This document shows positions 57,606-63,774 of a DNA stretch of 64,000 bases, in pieces. Below the pieces are notes generated by a model. It searched no databases. It was not told where the DNA came from and saw only the letters and a program-made list of their open reading frames with translations. Origin of the DNA: Chromobacterium alkanivorans (GTDB taxonomy: Bacteria > Pseudomonadota > Gammaproteobacteria > Burkholderiales > Chromobacteriaceae); assembly GCF_016937655.1 (NCBI RefSeq), contig NZ_JAFHKL010000006.1, positions 62,001 through 126,000 on the forward strand, given 5' to 3'. The translations under genes and the position numbers were made by a program. The first letter of the stretch is position 1, and each line of letters begins with the position of its first letter.

Positions 57606-58108
57606 TTGGCGATCCTCGGCCGCTGGGTGGAGGCGTACTCTACGCAGTGCTGCGTGTCCTGCGGGTAGATCGGGCAGCTTCTATTGGCCTTCGTGCACGT
57701 TTTGCACAGCGACTGGCTGTTCTCGGCTGCAGCGATGGCGGCGTCTGCTTGTTTGCAGTATTCACACCGATCTGCATGGTGAGGGTCGTCAATTTGATGG
57801 CGCTTGCGCAAAACTTTCAGCGCCGCCAGCAGCTGTTGGTTCACCGGCTCGGGCTGGGGCGCGGCGGTCGATTCGCCGTGGTGCCAGAGGAAGGCGCAGT
57901 AGGCGGCCACATCGCGCGGGTCGCCCTTTTCAAGATGCTGCAGGAGGTGGGCGCGACAGATGTTCATCCAGTCGGGGCGCATCCAGTTGTTGGTGTAGCC
58001 ATGCTTTTCTTGCGCGGCAGTCAGCTTGAATGCCAGCGCTTCGGCAAATAGGCCGACTAGGTTGGCTGTGTCTGGATGAAGGTTGGCGGGGACGTTGAAG
58101 AGTTTCAT
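57602..58108 (-). CDS. DUF550-like (MazG-type nucleotide pyrophosphohydrolase) phage protein with zinc-binding tail
   Basis: 168 residues. ALAFKLTAAQEKHGY...NW and HLEKGDPRDVAAYCAFLWHHG match the DUF550/dATP-dGTP pyrophosphohydrolase pattern of phage early regions. The C-terminal CEYCKQAD and CKTCTKANRSCPIYP give clustered Cys residues, probably a zinc ribbon. The ATG at 58108 overlaps the upstream gene by 4 bp. Confidence 0.65.
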   Translation of the reverse strand: MKLFNVPANLHPDTANLVGLFAEALAFKLTAAQEKHGYTNNWMRPDWMNICRAHLLQHLEKGDPRDVAAYCAFLWHHGESTAAPQPEPVNQQLLAALKVLRKRHQIDDPHHADRCEYCKQADAAIAAAENSQSLCKTCTKANRSCPIYPQDTQHCVEYASTQRPRIAK

Positions 58109-58272
58109 GCTCGGGCCTCCTTCTCGATGCGCCGGTTCTCGATCTCGCGGCGGGCGGCGGCGGTGCGGCGGTCCTTGAGGCTGCAGCACGGCAGCGGCTT
58201 GCCGGCCAGCTCTGCGGAGCGCAGATCGGCGCGGGTGCGGATGTAATCGCGGTTGGGGTAAAGGCGCGTCAT
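58105..58272 (-). CDS. Small basic phage protein
   Basis: 55 residues, unrecognised. MTRLYPNRDYIRTRADLRSAE then an Arg/Glu-rich C-terminus (TAAARREIENRRIEKEARA), with Cys-Cys in the middle. The start overlaps the ParA-like gene stop by 4 bp (ATGA). Confidence 0.55.
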   Translation of the reverse strand: MTRLYPNRDYIRTRADLRSAELAGKPLPCCSLKDRRTAAARREIENRRIEKEARA

Positions 58273-59021
58273 GCTGCCACCGCCGCTTTCTGCCCGATGT
58301 CCAGCCCGTCCAGCGCGTTGCAGTAGTACGCCCACACGCGCGCCAGGCGGCGGCGGGCGACGGGGCTGTATGCGCTGTGCTGCACGGCTTCGGCGTAGGT
58401 CAGGCCGTCGCTTCGCATTTCGGCGTAGTCCTGGCCAAAGGTATGGGGGTCCAGCTCCATCATGTGGACGATGCCGGCGAAGCGGTGGCGGTTCTGCAGG
58501 TAAAGCTGGCTTTGCTCGATGCCGCGCCCCTCATGCTCGACCGGGCCGTGGTACGGGTTGCACCAGGCGACGATGTCGGCGGCGGGCAGGTCTTCCAGAA
58601 TGTCCTGCAGGCCGTTGGCGGTTTCGACGAAATCCAGCCCGCCCAGCAGCGGCACATGGATGATTGGCCGGATGCCCTCGTCCACCAGCAGGCCCAGCGC
58701 GTCCGACTGCACCAGGTAGGATTTCAGCGGCACGAACACGCTGGCGCCGGTGTCGGTGACGGTGTGGCCGCTGTGGTCGAGGATGCGGCCGATCAACGTG
58801 TCGAACTCACGGGTGGCAATCTGCTGGTGGTTGTTCAGCAGTTCCACACCTTGCACGCCGAGCGAGGTGATGCGACTGAAGGTGCGGTTCACCGGGTCGG
58901 TGTCGAAGCACTGGATCAGCGCGCTGGCCATGGTGGTGAGGTATTGCGCCACCAGCGAGCTGGTCCCGGATTTAAAACAACCTCCCTTGCCTTGCATGAT
59001 GAAGTGGGCCGTACGTTGCAT
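58269..59021 (-). CDS. StbB/TraL-like deviant-Walker (ParA-type) ATPase
   Basis: 250 residues. The N-terminus FIMQGKGGCFKSGTSSLVAQ is a KGGxxKS P-loop with Cys-Phe where most ParA proteins have Val-Gly. FDTDPVNRTFSRI, DTGASVFVPLKSYL and WCNPYHGPVEHEGRG match, by eye, RP4 TraL and related StbB proteins (IDTDPVNATF, DNGASSFVPLSHYL, LNPYWGPIEHEGKG). Such proteins position or stabilise conjugative plasmids. It follows a StbA/TraK-like gene as in plasmids. The ATG at 59021 has AGGAGA upstream. Confidence 0.8.
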   Translation of the reverse strand: MQRTAHFIMQGKGGCFKSGTSSLVAQYLTTMASALIQCFDTDPVNRTFSRITSLGVQGVELLNNHQQIATREFDTLIGRILDHSGHTVTDTGASVFVPLKSYLVQSDALGLLVDEGIRPIIHVPLLGGLDFVETANGLQDILEDLPAADIVAWCNPYHGPVEHEGRGIEQSQLYLQNRHRFAGIVHMMELDPHTFGQDYAEMRSDGLTYAEAVQHSAYSPVARRRLARVWAYYCNALDGLDIGQKAAVAA

Positions 59022-59037
59022 GGGGTTCTTCTCCTGG

Positions 59038-59406
59038 TTACCAGTTTGGGTTGCGGTCGCGTGATTGGCGATGATCGCCAGGCTTGCGGGTTGCGGTAGG
59101 TTGGTTGGGTGCTGCGGCCGGCGTGGGCGCGGCCGGTGGTTGGGTTTTGCTTGTTTCACTTGGCTTGCCTTTCTGTCGCTTGCGCTCGCGGCACAGGGCG
59201 TTGCGGAATTCGCTTTCGGTCATCGTGAGGCCGGCGCGGGCCAGCGCGGCGATGATGTCGGCGTGGCTGATGTCGTTGCGGATGCTGGCTTCGATGTCGG
59301 GCAACATCGTTCGGAAGCGTTCCGCCTTGGTGGTGGTGCGCGGCCGCGGGCTCAGGCTGTGTAGCGCGCTCCTGGCCTGTTCCTGCCATGCGCTGTCGTC
59401 GCTCAT
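59038..59406 (-). CDS. StbA/TraK-like iteron-binding protein
   Basis: 122 residues. The core MLPDIEASIRNDISHADIIAALARAGL then TESEFRNALCRERKR is the compact helical DNA-binding motif of plasmid accessory proteins (StbA, TraK, KfrB-like); quoted key parts are SHADIIAALARAGLTMTE and RERKRQKGK. The C-terminal ~45 residues are Pro/Ala-rich and basic. Five 11-bp-phased repeats sit immediately upstream, just as five 9-bp repeats precede stbA in plasmid R388. Predicted to bind them, autoregulating the unit. Confidence 0.68.
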   Translation of the reverse strand: MSDDSAWQEQARSALHSLSPRPRTTTKAERFRTMLPDIEASIRNDISHADIIAALARAGLTMTESEFRNALCRERKRQKGKPSETSKTQPPAAPTPAAAPNQPTATRKPGDHRQSRDRNPNW

Positions 59407-59421
59407 GGTCCGCGTATCTCC

Positions 59422-59477
59422 TGCTAATGGTTTGCTAATGCGTTGCTAATGGATTGCTAACGACCTGCTAATTAGCA
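59422..59477. repeat. Iteron array: five TGCTAAT repeats at 11-bp spacing
   Basis: TGCTAAT (one copy TGCTAAC) starts at 59422, 59433, 59444, 59455 and 59466, an exact 11-bp period. The last copy forms the palindrome TGCTAATTAGCA (59466-59477). It lies 16 bp upstream of the StbA/TraK-like start. Helical phasing on one DNA face is expected for cooperative protein binding. In R388 the StbA sites are five 9-bp repeats with 2-bp gaps, the same 11-bp period. Confidence 0.93.
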
Positions 59478-59486
59478 ATTAGGATT

Positions 59487-59519
59487 CAAGAAAAGCGGCA
59501 CGGGGTTTCCGTGCCGCTT
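59487..59519 (-). terminator. Terminator between zinc-ribbon gene and the stb-like unit
   Basis: On the minus strand an 11-bp stem AAGCGGCACGG/CCGTGCCGCTT with a five-base loop is followed by TTTCTTG. It would stop transcription after the first early gene unless antitermination occurs, or it insulates the stb-like unit. Confidence 0.85.
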
Positions 59520-59529
59520 AGTGTGTTGG

Positions 59530-59844
59530 TCAGCTGTATTTGTCCTGGGCCCATTTGTCCCAGTCGAAGCTGCACTCGCATTTCGAGGCGTGGCCGATGA
59601 TCTTTTTGCTGGCGTCGAGAGTGTCGAGGCGGGCAAGGCCGCAGGCCGGACAGGCCGGATAGCGCACCTCGATGATGGTGCCGGGCGGTAGTTCTTTGCA
59701 CTTGAGAACGATGTCGGCGGAGTCTATGGACTCGTCCATGTCTCCGTCGGCGTGCGCGCGGAAGAGGTTTTTTACCTGGTCACAGTTAGGGCCGGCATAA
59801 ATGTCTGCAACGACTTCTGCGCGCAAAACAGTGCGGTGATTCAT
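59530..59844 (-). CDS. First early-operon protein, zinc-ribbon-like
   Basis: 104 residues, function unknown. The C-terminal half has CPACG, then SKCECS, a four-Cys pattern suited to a zinc ribbon. The N-terminus VVADIYAGPNCDQVKNLFRAH is mixed. CAGGAGAACCC precedes the ATG. It is the first gene after the pL-like promoter and is followed by a terminator, so it is the best candidate for a phage transcription-control protein, though there is no direct evidence. Confidence 0.6.
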   Translation of the reverse strand: MNHRTVLRAEVVADIYAGPNCDQVKNLFRAHADGDMDESIDSADIVLKCKELPPGTIIEVRYPACPACGLARLDTLDASKKIIGHASKCECSFDWDKWAQDKYS

Positions 59845-60208
59845 GGGTTCTCCTGTTTGTTTGGCCGGTAACGCCATCCGGCTGCCTATTGGGGGCGGTT
59901 TCCCGCCTGGCTCGAACTGACGCCGTGACCAACGTCTGGCAGCGTCCTGATGCAGGGCGCTGCGGGCCGGTGGCCGGTTATTCCCGAATATCCCCGGGCG
60001 GGTTGGCTGATGCGTGGCGGCGCGGTGATGTGTGCGCGGCCGGGGCGTCGTGATCTGCGCTTGTGTCTGAATGACATCGCTGCGGCCTGCCTCTCGCAGG
60101 TGTGGCCGCAACGCACATGGGCGCTGCATCAGTTGGGTGTGACCCGTCGGTGCGGACGGGCTACGCATTCGTGGGTTGTTAAGGAGCAGAACCGTATTCG
60201 GTTCGTTA
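59845..60208 (-). other. pL leader region (about 365 nt)
   Basis: Transcribed leader between the operator/promoter cluster and the first early gene. No credible gene. A hairpin GGCGG-GAAA-CCGCC (59894-59907, read on the minus strand) with a GNRA tetraloop has the form of a boxB-like element; with the terminator at 59.49 kb downstream, an antitermination leader is conceivable. Open frames here on either strand lack ribosome sites. Confidence 0.35.
60190..60203. promoter_or_regulatory. Phage operator OL1
   Basis: AACCGTATTCGGTT, perfect half-sites AACCG/CGGTT around a 4-bp centre. It is identical to the operator at 62832-62845 by the repressor. Lies just downstream of the pL start. Confidence 0.85.
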
Positions 60209-60216
60209 TGGGCTGA

Positions 60217-60244
60217 ATAATAACCGAATACGGATTGATGTCAA
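60217..60244 (-). promoter_or_regulatory. pL-like early promoter
   Basis: Minus strand: consensus TTGACA (60239-60244), 16-bp spacer, TATTAT (60217-60222). The middle operator fills the spacer. Start predicted near 60,210. This would drive the leftward early operon. Confidence 0.8.
60222..60235. promoter_or_regulatory. Phage operator OL2
   Basis: AACCGAATACGGAT, one half-site mismatch. It lies within the pL spacer, so binding would directly block RNA polymerase. Confidence 0.8.
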
Positions 60245-60252
60245 GCGAGTTG

Positions 60253-60266
60253 AACCACATGCGGTT
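60253..60266. promoter_or_regulatory. Phage operator OL3
   Basis: AACCACATGCGGTT, a degenerate copy upstream of the -35. The three OL sites start at 60190, 60222 and 60253, about three helical turns apart, which favours cooperative repressor binding. Confidence 0.7.
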
Positions 60267-60343
60267 TGGTGGCGTTGCGAAAATGGTTTGCTTGGCGGAG
60301 TGGGGCTATGCCGGTTGGTTGTTAGAATCGGGAGAGGGCCGCG

Positions 60344-60652
60344 ATGGGGAGGTGCATTCGCGGTGTTTATGAGGTGCGCGTTTGGAGTGGGGCTGCGTGG
60401 TCCGTGGTTGGTGGACCGAGGGGTGGGCGTGTTGCCTTGGGGGTGGCTAGCGCATTATTGGTAATATTGCCATCCGTATGGATACGGATGGGAAATGTTG
60501 CATTTGTAATATATGTTATACGAATGAGAAAGTGCGTTACTTTTTTTGACCTTTTGCGCCGCGCGATGCCGGCGCGGCCCGTTGATCGTTCTCGGCGTGG
60601 TTGTTCGCCGCCGATTCAGAGGGTGCCACCGCGGGGGTGCTCCCGTCGTTAA
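60344..60652 (+). CDS. Possible small membrane protein, convergent with the lysogeny operon
   Basis: 102 residues with GGGAGAGGG five bases before the ATG. A hydrophobic stretch VALGVASALLVILPSVW then VAFVIYVI (about 31-60) could form one or two membrane helices; the C-terminus is Arg/Pro-rich. The stop lies at a strong plus-strand terminator (60651-60686). It overlaps the 3-prime end of the opposing 181-residue gene by 116 bp, so one of the two frames may be spurious there. Position resembles a lambda rexB-like exclusion gene, but orientation differs. Confidence 0.3.
   Translation: MGRCIRGVYEVRVWSGAAWSVVGGPRGGRVALGVASALLVILPSVWIRMGNVAFVIYVIRMRKCVTFFDLLRRAMPARPVDRSRRGCSPPIQRVPPRGCSRR
60470..60491. 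repeat. Perfect inverted repeat
   Basis: CCATCCGTA/TACGGATGG with a TGGA loop, nine-bp perfect arms, 46 bp beyond the stop of the minus-strand 181-residue gene. No T-tract. Could be an mRNA 3-prime stabiliser or a protein-binding site. Confidence 0.6.
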
Positions 60653-61082
60653 ACCGCTCAGCAAGTTGGCTGGGCGGTTTTTTTTTGAGCAGGATGCTTT
60701 GTGCCGGGCCGTGGCGCCACAGGCGGTCAAGGATTTGCGCGGGGTTGTCGCCGCGGCAGAACGGGATGGGTTCGCTGCTGATGCCTTCCGGTAATGGATT
60801 GCCGACGTGCAGTGCCATGGCGGTGGCGTCGAGCAGCTTGCCCAATTGCCAGGCAACTGTGTCGCCCCACAGCGCGGCGACCGTGGGCTGAATGTCGGCC
60901 AGATCGGGCAATTGGCGATAGTTGATTTGGTTGAGGGTGATTGCGACGCCGATCAGGATGCTTTCGCCGCCGGGCGCGCGCCAGTGTAGCCACTGGCCGG
61001 AGCCCGAGTAGGCGTGTTGACGTGCGCGGCTACCGAGGTTGGCCGCGCGCAAGCTGCGGATGATTTTGGCCGTCGATTTCAT
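60537..61082 (-). CDS. Hypothetical protein, last gene of the lysogeny operon
   Basis: 181 residues, unrecognised. The N-terminus is basic (MKSTAKIIRSLRAANLGSRAR), the middle mixed alpha/beta (ESILIGVAITLNQINYRQLP), and from about 130 on low-complexity and basic (KKKPPSQLAERF, RGAKGQKK), including codons that form a plus-strand terminator on the other strand. It overlaps the kinase-like gene by 4 bp (ATGA), so the two are coupled and may act together. Could assist the kinase; inference from position only. Confidence 0.6.
   Translation of the reverse strand: MKSTAKIIRSLRAANLGSRARQHAYSGSGQWLHWRAPGGESILIGVAITLNQINYRQLPDLADIQPTVAALWGDTVAWQLGKLLDATAMALHVGNPLPEGISSEPIPFCRGDNPAQILDRLWRHGPAQSILLKKKPPSQLAERFNDGSTPAVAPSESAANNHAENDQRAAPASRGAKGQKK
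60651..60686 (+). terminator. Plus-strand terminator inside the opposing 181-residue gene
   Basis: A 12-bp stem AAACCGCTCAGC/GCTGGGCGGTTT with one G.U pair and a six-base loop is followed by a T run of nine. It implies a plus-strand transcript entering the lysogeny operon from the pL side. Confidence 0.75.
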
Positions 61083-61849
61083 AGGCGGGTGGTGATCCAG
61101 TCGGGCGCGGCGCGCGCGTGCAGGAACTCGAACGCGGTGCGGCATTGTTTTTCTGTTTTTAACATGGCGGCCCACCAGCGGGCTATCTCCGGCCAGGCCG
61201 TGCGCAGAATGTCGGCATGTCCGGCCGCCGCCTGTTGTATTGCGTGTCTCTGGCTGGCGGTGGCGACGCCGCCCCAAGCGATGTGCAAGCGCTTGTTGTA
61301 GAACGGGGTGTTTACGTTCTCGCGCAGCAGTTTGGGGGTCCAGTATTCGCCGCCAAGCGAATCGGCGAAGTCGATGGCGATGAACTCGCCGCGGCCGGTG
61401 CTGATCAGGTTGCCGGCATTGCCGTCAATCTCCCATATCCATTCCGCCATGGCGATGCAGGCGGCGGTGGAATGCCACATTGCCAGTTCGTCTGTCCAGA
61501 TGTCCGCCGAGCGGGCGGCGATGGGCTGGCCGGGTACATGCTGCACGGCCAGGCATGGCCATTCGTTGCTCTTGCCCCAGCGTGCACTTGGAAACAGCGC
61601 ATTCAGTTCTTCGCTGGTCAGGATGATTACCCAGATTTTGGGGGCGGTTTCAATGCCGGCGCCCCGATGCAGCATCCAGCCGGCCAGCTCGTTAGCCAGG
61701 CCGTGGCTGTCGCGCGGGAACGCCTTGATGTGCGCACATACCTCGTTGTCGTATTCGTCCAGGATTAAACATGCTCGATGGTGGGAGGCTGTGGCGGTCT
61801 GCTGTGAAAGTGGGGCGAGTAGGCTTCCGGTATCCAGCAGGGTAATCAC
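61079..61849 (-). CDS. HipA-like protein kinase
   Basis: 256 residues from a GTG at 61849, two bases after the preceding stop. The kinase-like order of residues is visible: Lys42 in AHIKAFPRD, Glu54 in ANELAGWML, Asp142 and Asn147 in EIDGNAGNLIS, and Asp160 in FIAIDFADSLGG. This matches the HipA-like (HipA_2) kinase family. HipA kinases phosphorylate translation components and cause growth arrest. It follows an HTH gene, as hipA follows hipB, in the rexAB position of an immunity region. Function as toxin or exclusion factor is inferred. Confidence 0.65.
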   Translation of the reverse strand: MITLLDTGSLLAPLSQQTATASHHRACLILDEYDNEVCAHIKAFPRDSHGLANELAGWMLHRGAGIETAPKIWVIILTSEELNALFPSARWGKSNEWPCLAVQHVPGQPIAARSADIWTDELAMWHSTAACIAMAEWIWEIDGNAGNLISTGRGEFIAIDFADSLGGEYWTPKLLRENVNTPFYNKRLHIAWGGVATASQRHAIQQAAAGHADILRTAWPEIARWWAAMLKTEKQCRTAFEFLHARAAPDWITTRL

Positions 61850-61851
61850 GT

Positions 61852-62190
61852 TTAGCGGGGTGGTGTAAGGGCTTCGAGCAGCTGCGCGAGTATATCTGCG
61901 ATGGCCGGGTCTGGCGAGGTGTTCAGGTACTGACATGCGGCTGTGATGAGTGGGTGTTCCGGCAGCTTATCGGCGTGCGGGGTGGATAACCAGCCCATGG
62001 TTAGTCCTAATGTGTGTTCGATGTGCGTGGCCATTCTGGTGCTTATGGCGCGGCTGTTTGGGGTGGGCCAGGCGAGCCAGCGGCTGACCTGTGACTGGTC
62101 GCGTTCGATGCGGTGCGCGAGCGCTGCCACGCCGCCGGCCTGGTCGGCGAGGCGGCGGAGGTTGTCGCGTCGTATCTCGTGCGGGCTCAT
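61852..62190 (-). CDS. Small HTH regulator (HipB/XRE-like)
   Basis: 112 residues from the ATG at 62190; an ATG at 62241 adds 17. IRRDNLRRLADQAGGVAALAHRIERDQSQVSRWL, cited as NLRRLADQAGGVAALA and RDQSQVSRWL, is an XRE-type HTH. ISTRMATHIEHTLGLTMGWL follows, as in phage repressor-like proteins. It is directly upstream of the kinase gene with a two-base gap; antitoxin, co-repressor or second repressor are possible roles. Confidence 0.75.
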   Translation of the reverse strand: MSPHEIRRDNLRRLADQAGGVAALAHRIERDQSQVSRWLAWPTPNSRAISTRMATHIEHTLGLTMGWLSTPHADKLPEHPLITAACQYLNTSPDPAIADILAQLLEALTPPR

Positions 62191-62303
62191 GCCGTGATTG
62201 TCTCCATCCTTGCTGGGCGCAGGAATGACCGGTGCGGTCATCTGCGGTCATCAGATGGTCACGGCGTTTGATTTGATGCGACTGGCGTGTGCCAGCCGCA
62301 TTT

Positions 62304-62783
62304 TTACGTCGATTTGGGTTTGCCGGCGAGCTGTCGGAGCGAATTGGCGGCGCTTGGGGTGTCGTCGGTGATTGCATCGCCAGTTGGTGGGCCTGGCAAA
62401 GAGCGCAGTAGGCCAATGAGATTCTTGACGGCATTCGGCGGCAAGCTGCCTCTCAGGTTGGCGTCCTTGGCTGCTTCGATCAGGGGTAATAGCCAGTCCG
62501 GCAGGGGTTCGGAAGCCAGGCTGAATGCGCTTGCCTTATCCGTATCCGATTTCGGATTGAACAGGTTTTCGTCAATTAGCTGACTGGCAGAGATGCCGAA
62601 CTTCCCCGCGATGGTGTCAACGGTCTCGATGCTGGCTGCTGATTCCTGGTTGCGGACGCGGTTGATCGTGCCAAGGCCAAGGCCAGTGGCCGCCGCCAAC
62701 TTGTTGTTGGTGGCGTATTTGTGTGAACTCGCCATGAGCAGCGCGAGGTTGTTGGCGAGGACGCCTCTAATCTTGCTATCCAT
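62304..62783 (-). CDS. Prophage repressor (CI-like, XRE family, no protease domain)
   Basis: 159 residues from the ATG at 62783. The HTH is NNKLAAATGLGLGTINRVRN with SIETVDTIAGKFGIS. The C-terminal part (LPDWLLPLIEAAKDANLR...) lacks the Ser-Lys LexA-like autocleavage signature, so induction probably is not by RecA-triggered self-cleavage. A GTG at 62858 would extend the frame across the operators and the cro start, so it is disfavoured. Predicted to bind AACCG-N4-CGGTT sites at both promoters. Confidence 0.8.
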   Translation of the reverse strand: MDSKIRGVLANNLALLMASSHKYATNNKLAAATGLGLGTINRVRNQESAASIETVDTIAGKFGISASQLIDENLFNPKSDTDKASAFSLASEPLPDWLLPLIEAAKDANLRGSLPPNAVKNLIGLLRSLPGPPTGDAITDDTPSAANSLRQLAGKPKST

Positions 62784-62802
62784 ATCTGGATTGTCATCGA
62801 AT

Positions 62803-62831
62803 TTGCAAACCGTTTGAGGTTCGGTTAATCT
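62803..62831 (+). promoter_or_regulatory. pR-like promoter of the Cro/CII operon
   Basis: TTGCAA (62803-62808), 17-bp spacer, TAATCT (62826-62831), overlapped and flanked by two operators. Drives the rightward early genes. Confidence 0.5.
62808..62821. promoter_or_regulatory. Phage operator OR2 (degenerate)
   Basis: AACCGTTTGAGGTT, left half-site perfect, right half-site AGGTT instead of CGGTT. Starts 24 bp from OR1. Confidence 0.55.
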
Positions 62832-62845
62832 AACCGTATTCGGTT
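62832..62845. promoter_or_regulatory. Phage operator OR1
   Basis: AACCGTATTCGGTT, identical to OL1, in the 76-bp gap between the divergent repressor and Cro-like genes. Confidence 0.85.
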
Positions 62846-62859
62846 CAGTGAGATTCACG

Positions 62860-63120
62860 ATGACATATCCTCTCTATCAGACGGTGCTGCAATACCTCGA
62901 TTCTTCCCGTGGGAGATGGCCGGAAGTTGCCGATGGTAGCGGGGTGCCCGTATCCACGATTCGTAAGATTGCGCAGCGCAAGAGCCTGGACCCCGGTGTT
63001 CGGACCGTCGAGGCGCTGGCTGCGTACTTCAAGATTTCCTACCTGGTGCCGCTTGGTGCGGTCTCGTCGTGTGTTTCTTTTGAATCTGATTTGGTTTCCT
63101 CGGACGCCGGACAGCCTTGA
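62860..63120 (+). CDS. Cro/YdaS-like regulator
   Basis: 86 residues. The compact HTH RWPEVADGSGVPVSTIRKIAQ and TVEALAAYFKI are typical of Cro-like proteins. Divergent from the repressor and first in the rightward operon; expected to bind the same operators and repress repressor transcription. The ATG at 62860 is used; a GTG at 62848 would enter the operator. Confidence 0.75.
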   Translation: MTYPLYQTVLQYLDSSRGRWPEVADGSGVPVSTIRKIAQRKSLDPGVRTVEALAAYFKISYLVPLGAVSSCVSFESDLVSSDAGQP

Positions 63121-63201
63121 CCGGCGCTGTTTGCCTAGTGCTTGCCGGCACGGGCGTTTTTTATTTGTGCTGTCACTGTAGAGGGCAGCGTGGAGGTTTG
63201 C

Positions 63202-63774
63202 ATGCGCAAGAGTTCGCACAAAACCGTGATCGGTGTGGTTCGGGATTATCTGGACCAGTGGCGCCGGGAGCGCGGCCTGTCGCTGCAGGCGGCGGCCGGC
63301 GAAATCGTCGAGCACTATTTCGCCAGTGGGATGAGCAAGGTATGGCCGGTGGATTTTCACACTGGCGGCGATGCCTATGCGGCGATCAAGGCCAACAGCG
63401 AGCGCATCTGGCGCTGGCTGGATGATCAGACCAAGGACACCACGCTGCTGCCGGCCAACATGCTGCCGGTGGTGATGGGGGTGCTGCCGTTCAATCTGCG
63501 CATGATGTGCGTTAACGAGCTGTTGGGGCCGATCGGCCTGTCGGTGAGCATCCGCCAGGGCGTGTTGCCGGCGGTAACGCACGCCCAGGTGCTGGCGGTA
63601 TCGGCAAAAGAGTCTGGCGAGGCCATTGCCGCACTGGCGGGGCTGGCGGATGGCTGGACGCCGCAGGAGCTGGCCGCAGTGCGCGCCGAACTGCAGGAGG
63701 CGACGGCCGCGTACAAGGCCGCGCTGACGTTTGTCGATTCGTTGGCTGATGCGGAGAGCGATCATGCCGCTTGA
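63202..63774 (+). CDS. YdaT/CII-like phage regulator
   Basis: 190 residues from the ATG at 63202, with GGAGG five bases upstream. By eye it aligns with E. coli Rac-prophage YdaT: IVEHYFASGM (YdaT ITRAYFELGM), NSERIWRWLDDQT (NTQKIFRWVEKDT) and LLPANMLPVVMGVLP. YdaT-family proteins sit beside Cro-like YdaS and have been described both as toxic on overproduction and as CII-type activators. A role in the lysis-lysogeny choice is likely. Confidence 0.72.
   Translation: MRKSSHKTVIGVVRDYLDQWRRERGLSLQAAAGEIVEHYFASGMSKVWPVDFHTGGDAYAAIKANSERIWRWLDDQTKDTTLLPANMLPVVMGVLPFNLRMMCVNELLGPIGLSVSIRQGVLPAVTHAQVLAVSAKESGEAIAALAGLADGWTPQELAAVRAELQEATAAYKAALTFVDSLADAESDHAA

Noticed and set aside
59950-60216. 88-codon plus-strand frame in the pL leader
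   Set aside because: No ribosome site, runs antisense to the leader into operator OL1 and ends at the pL -10.
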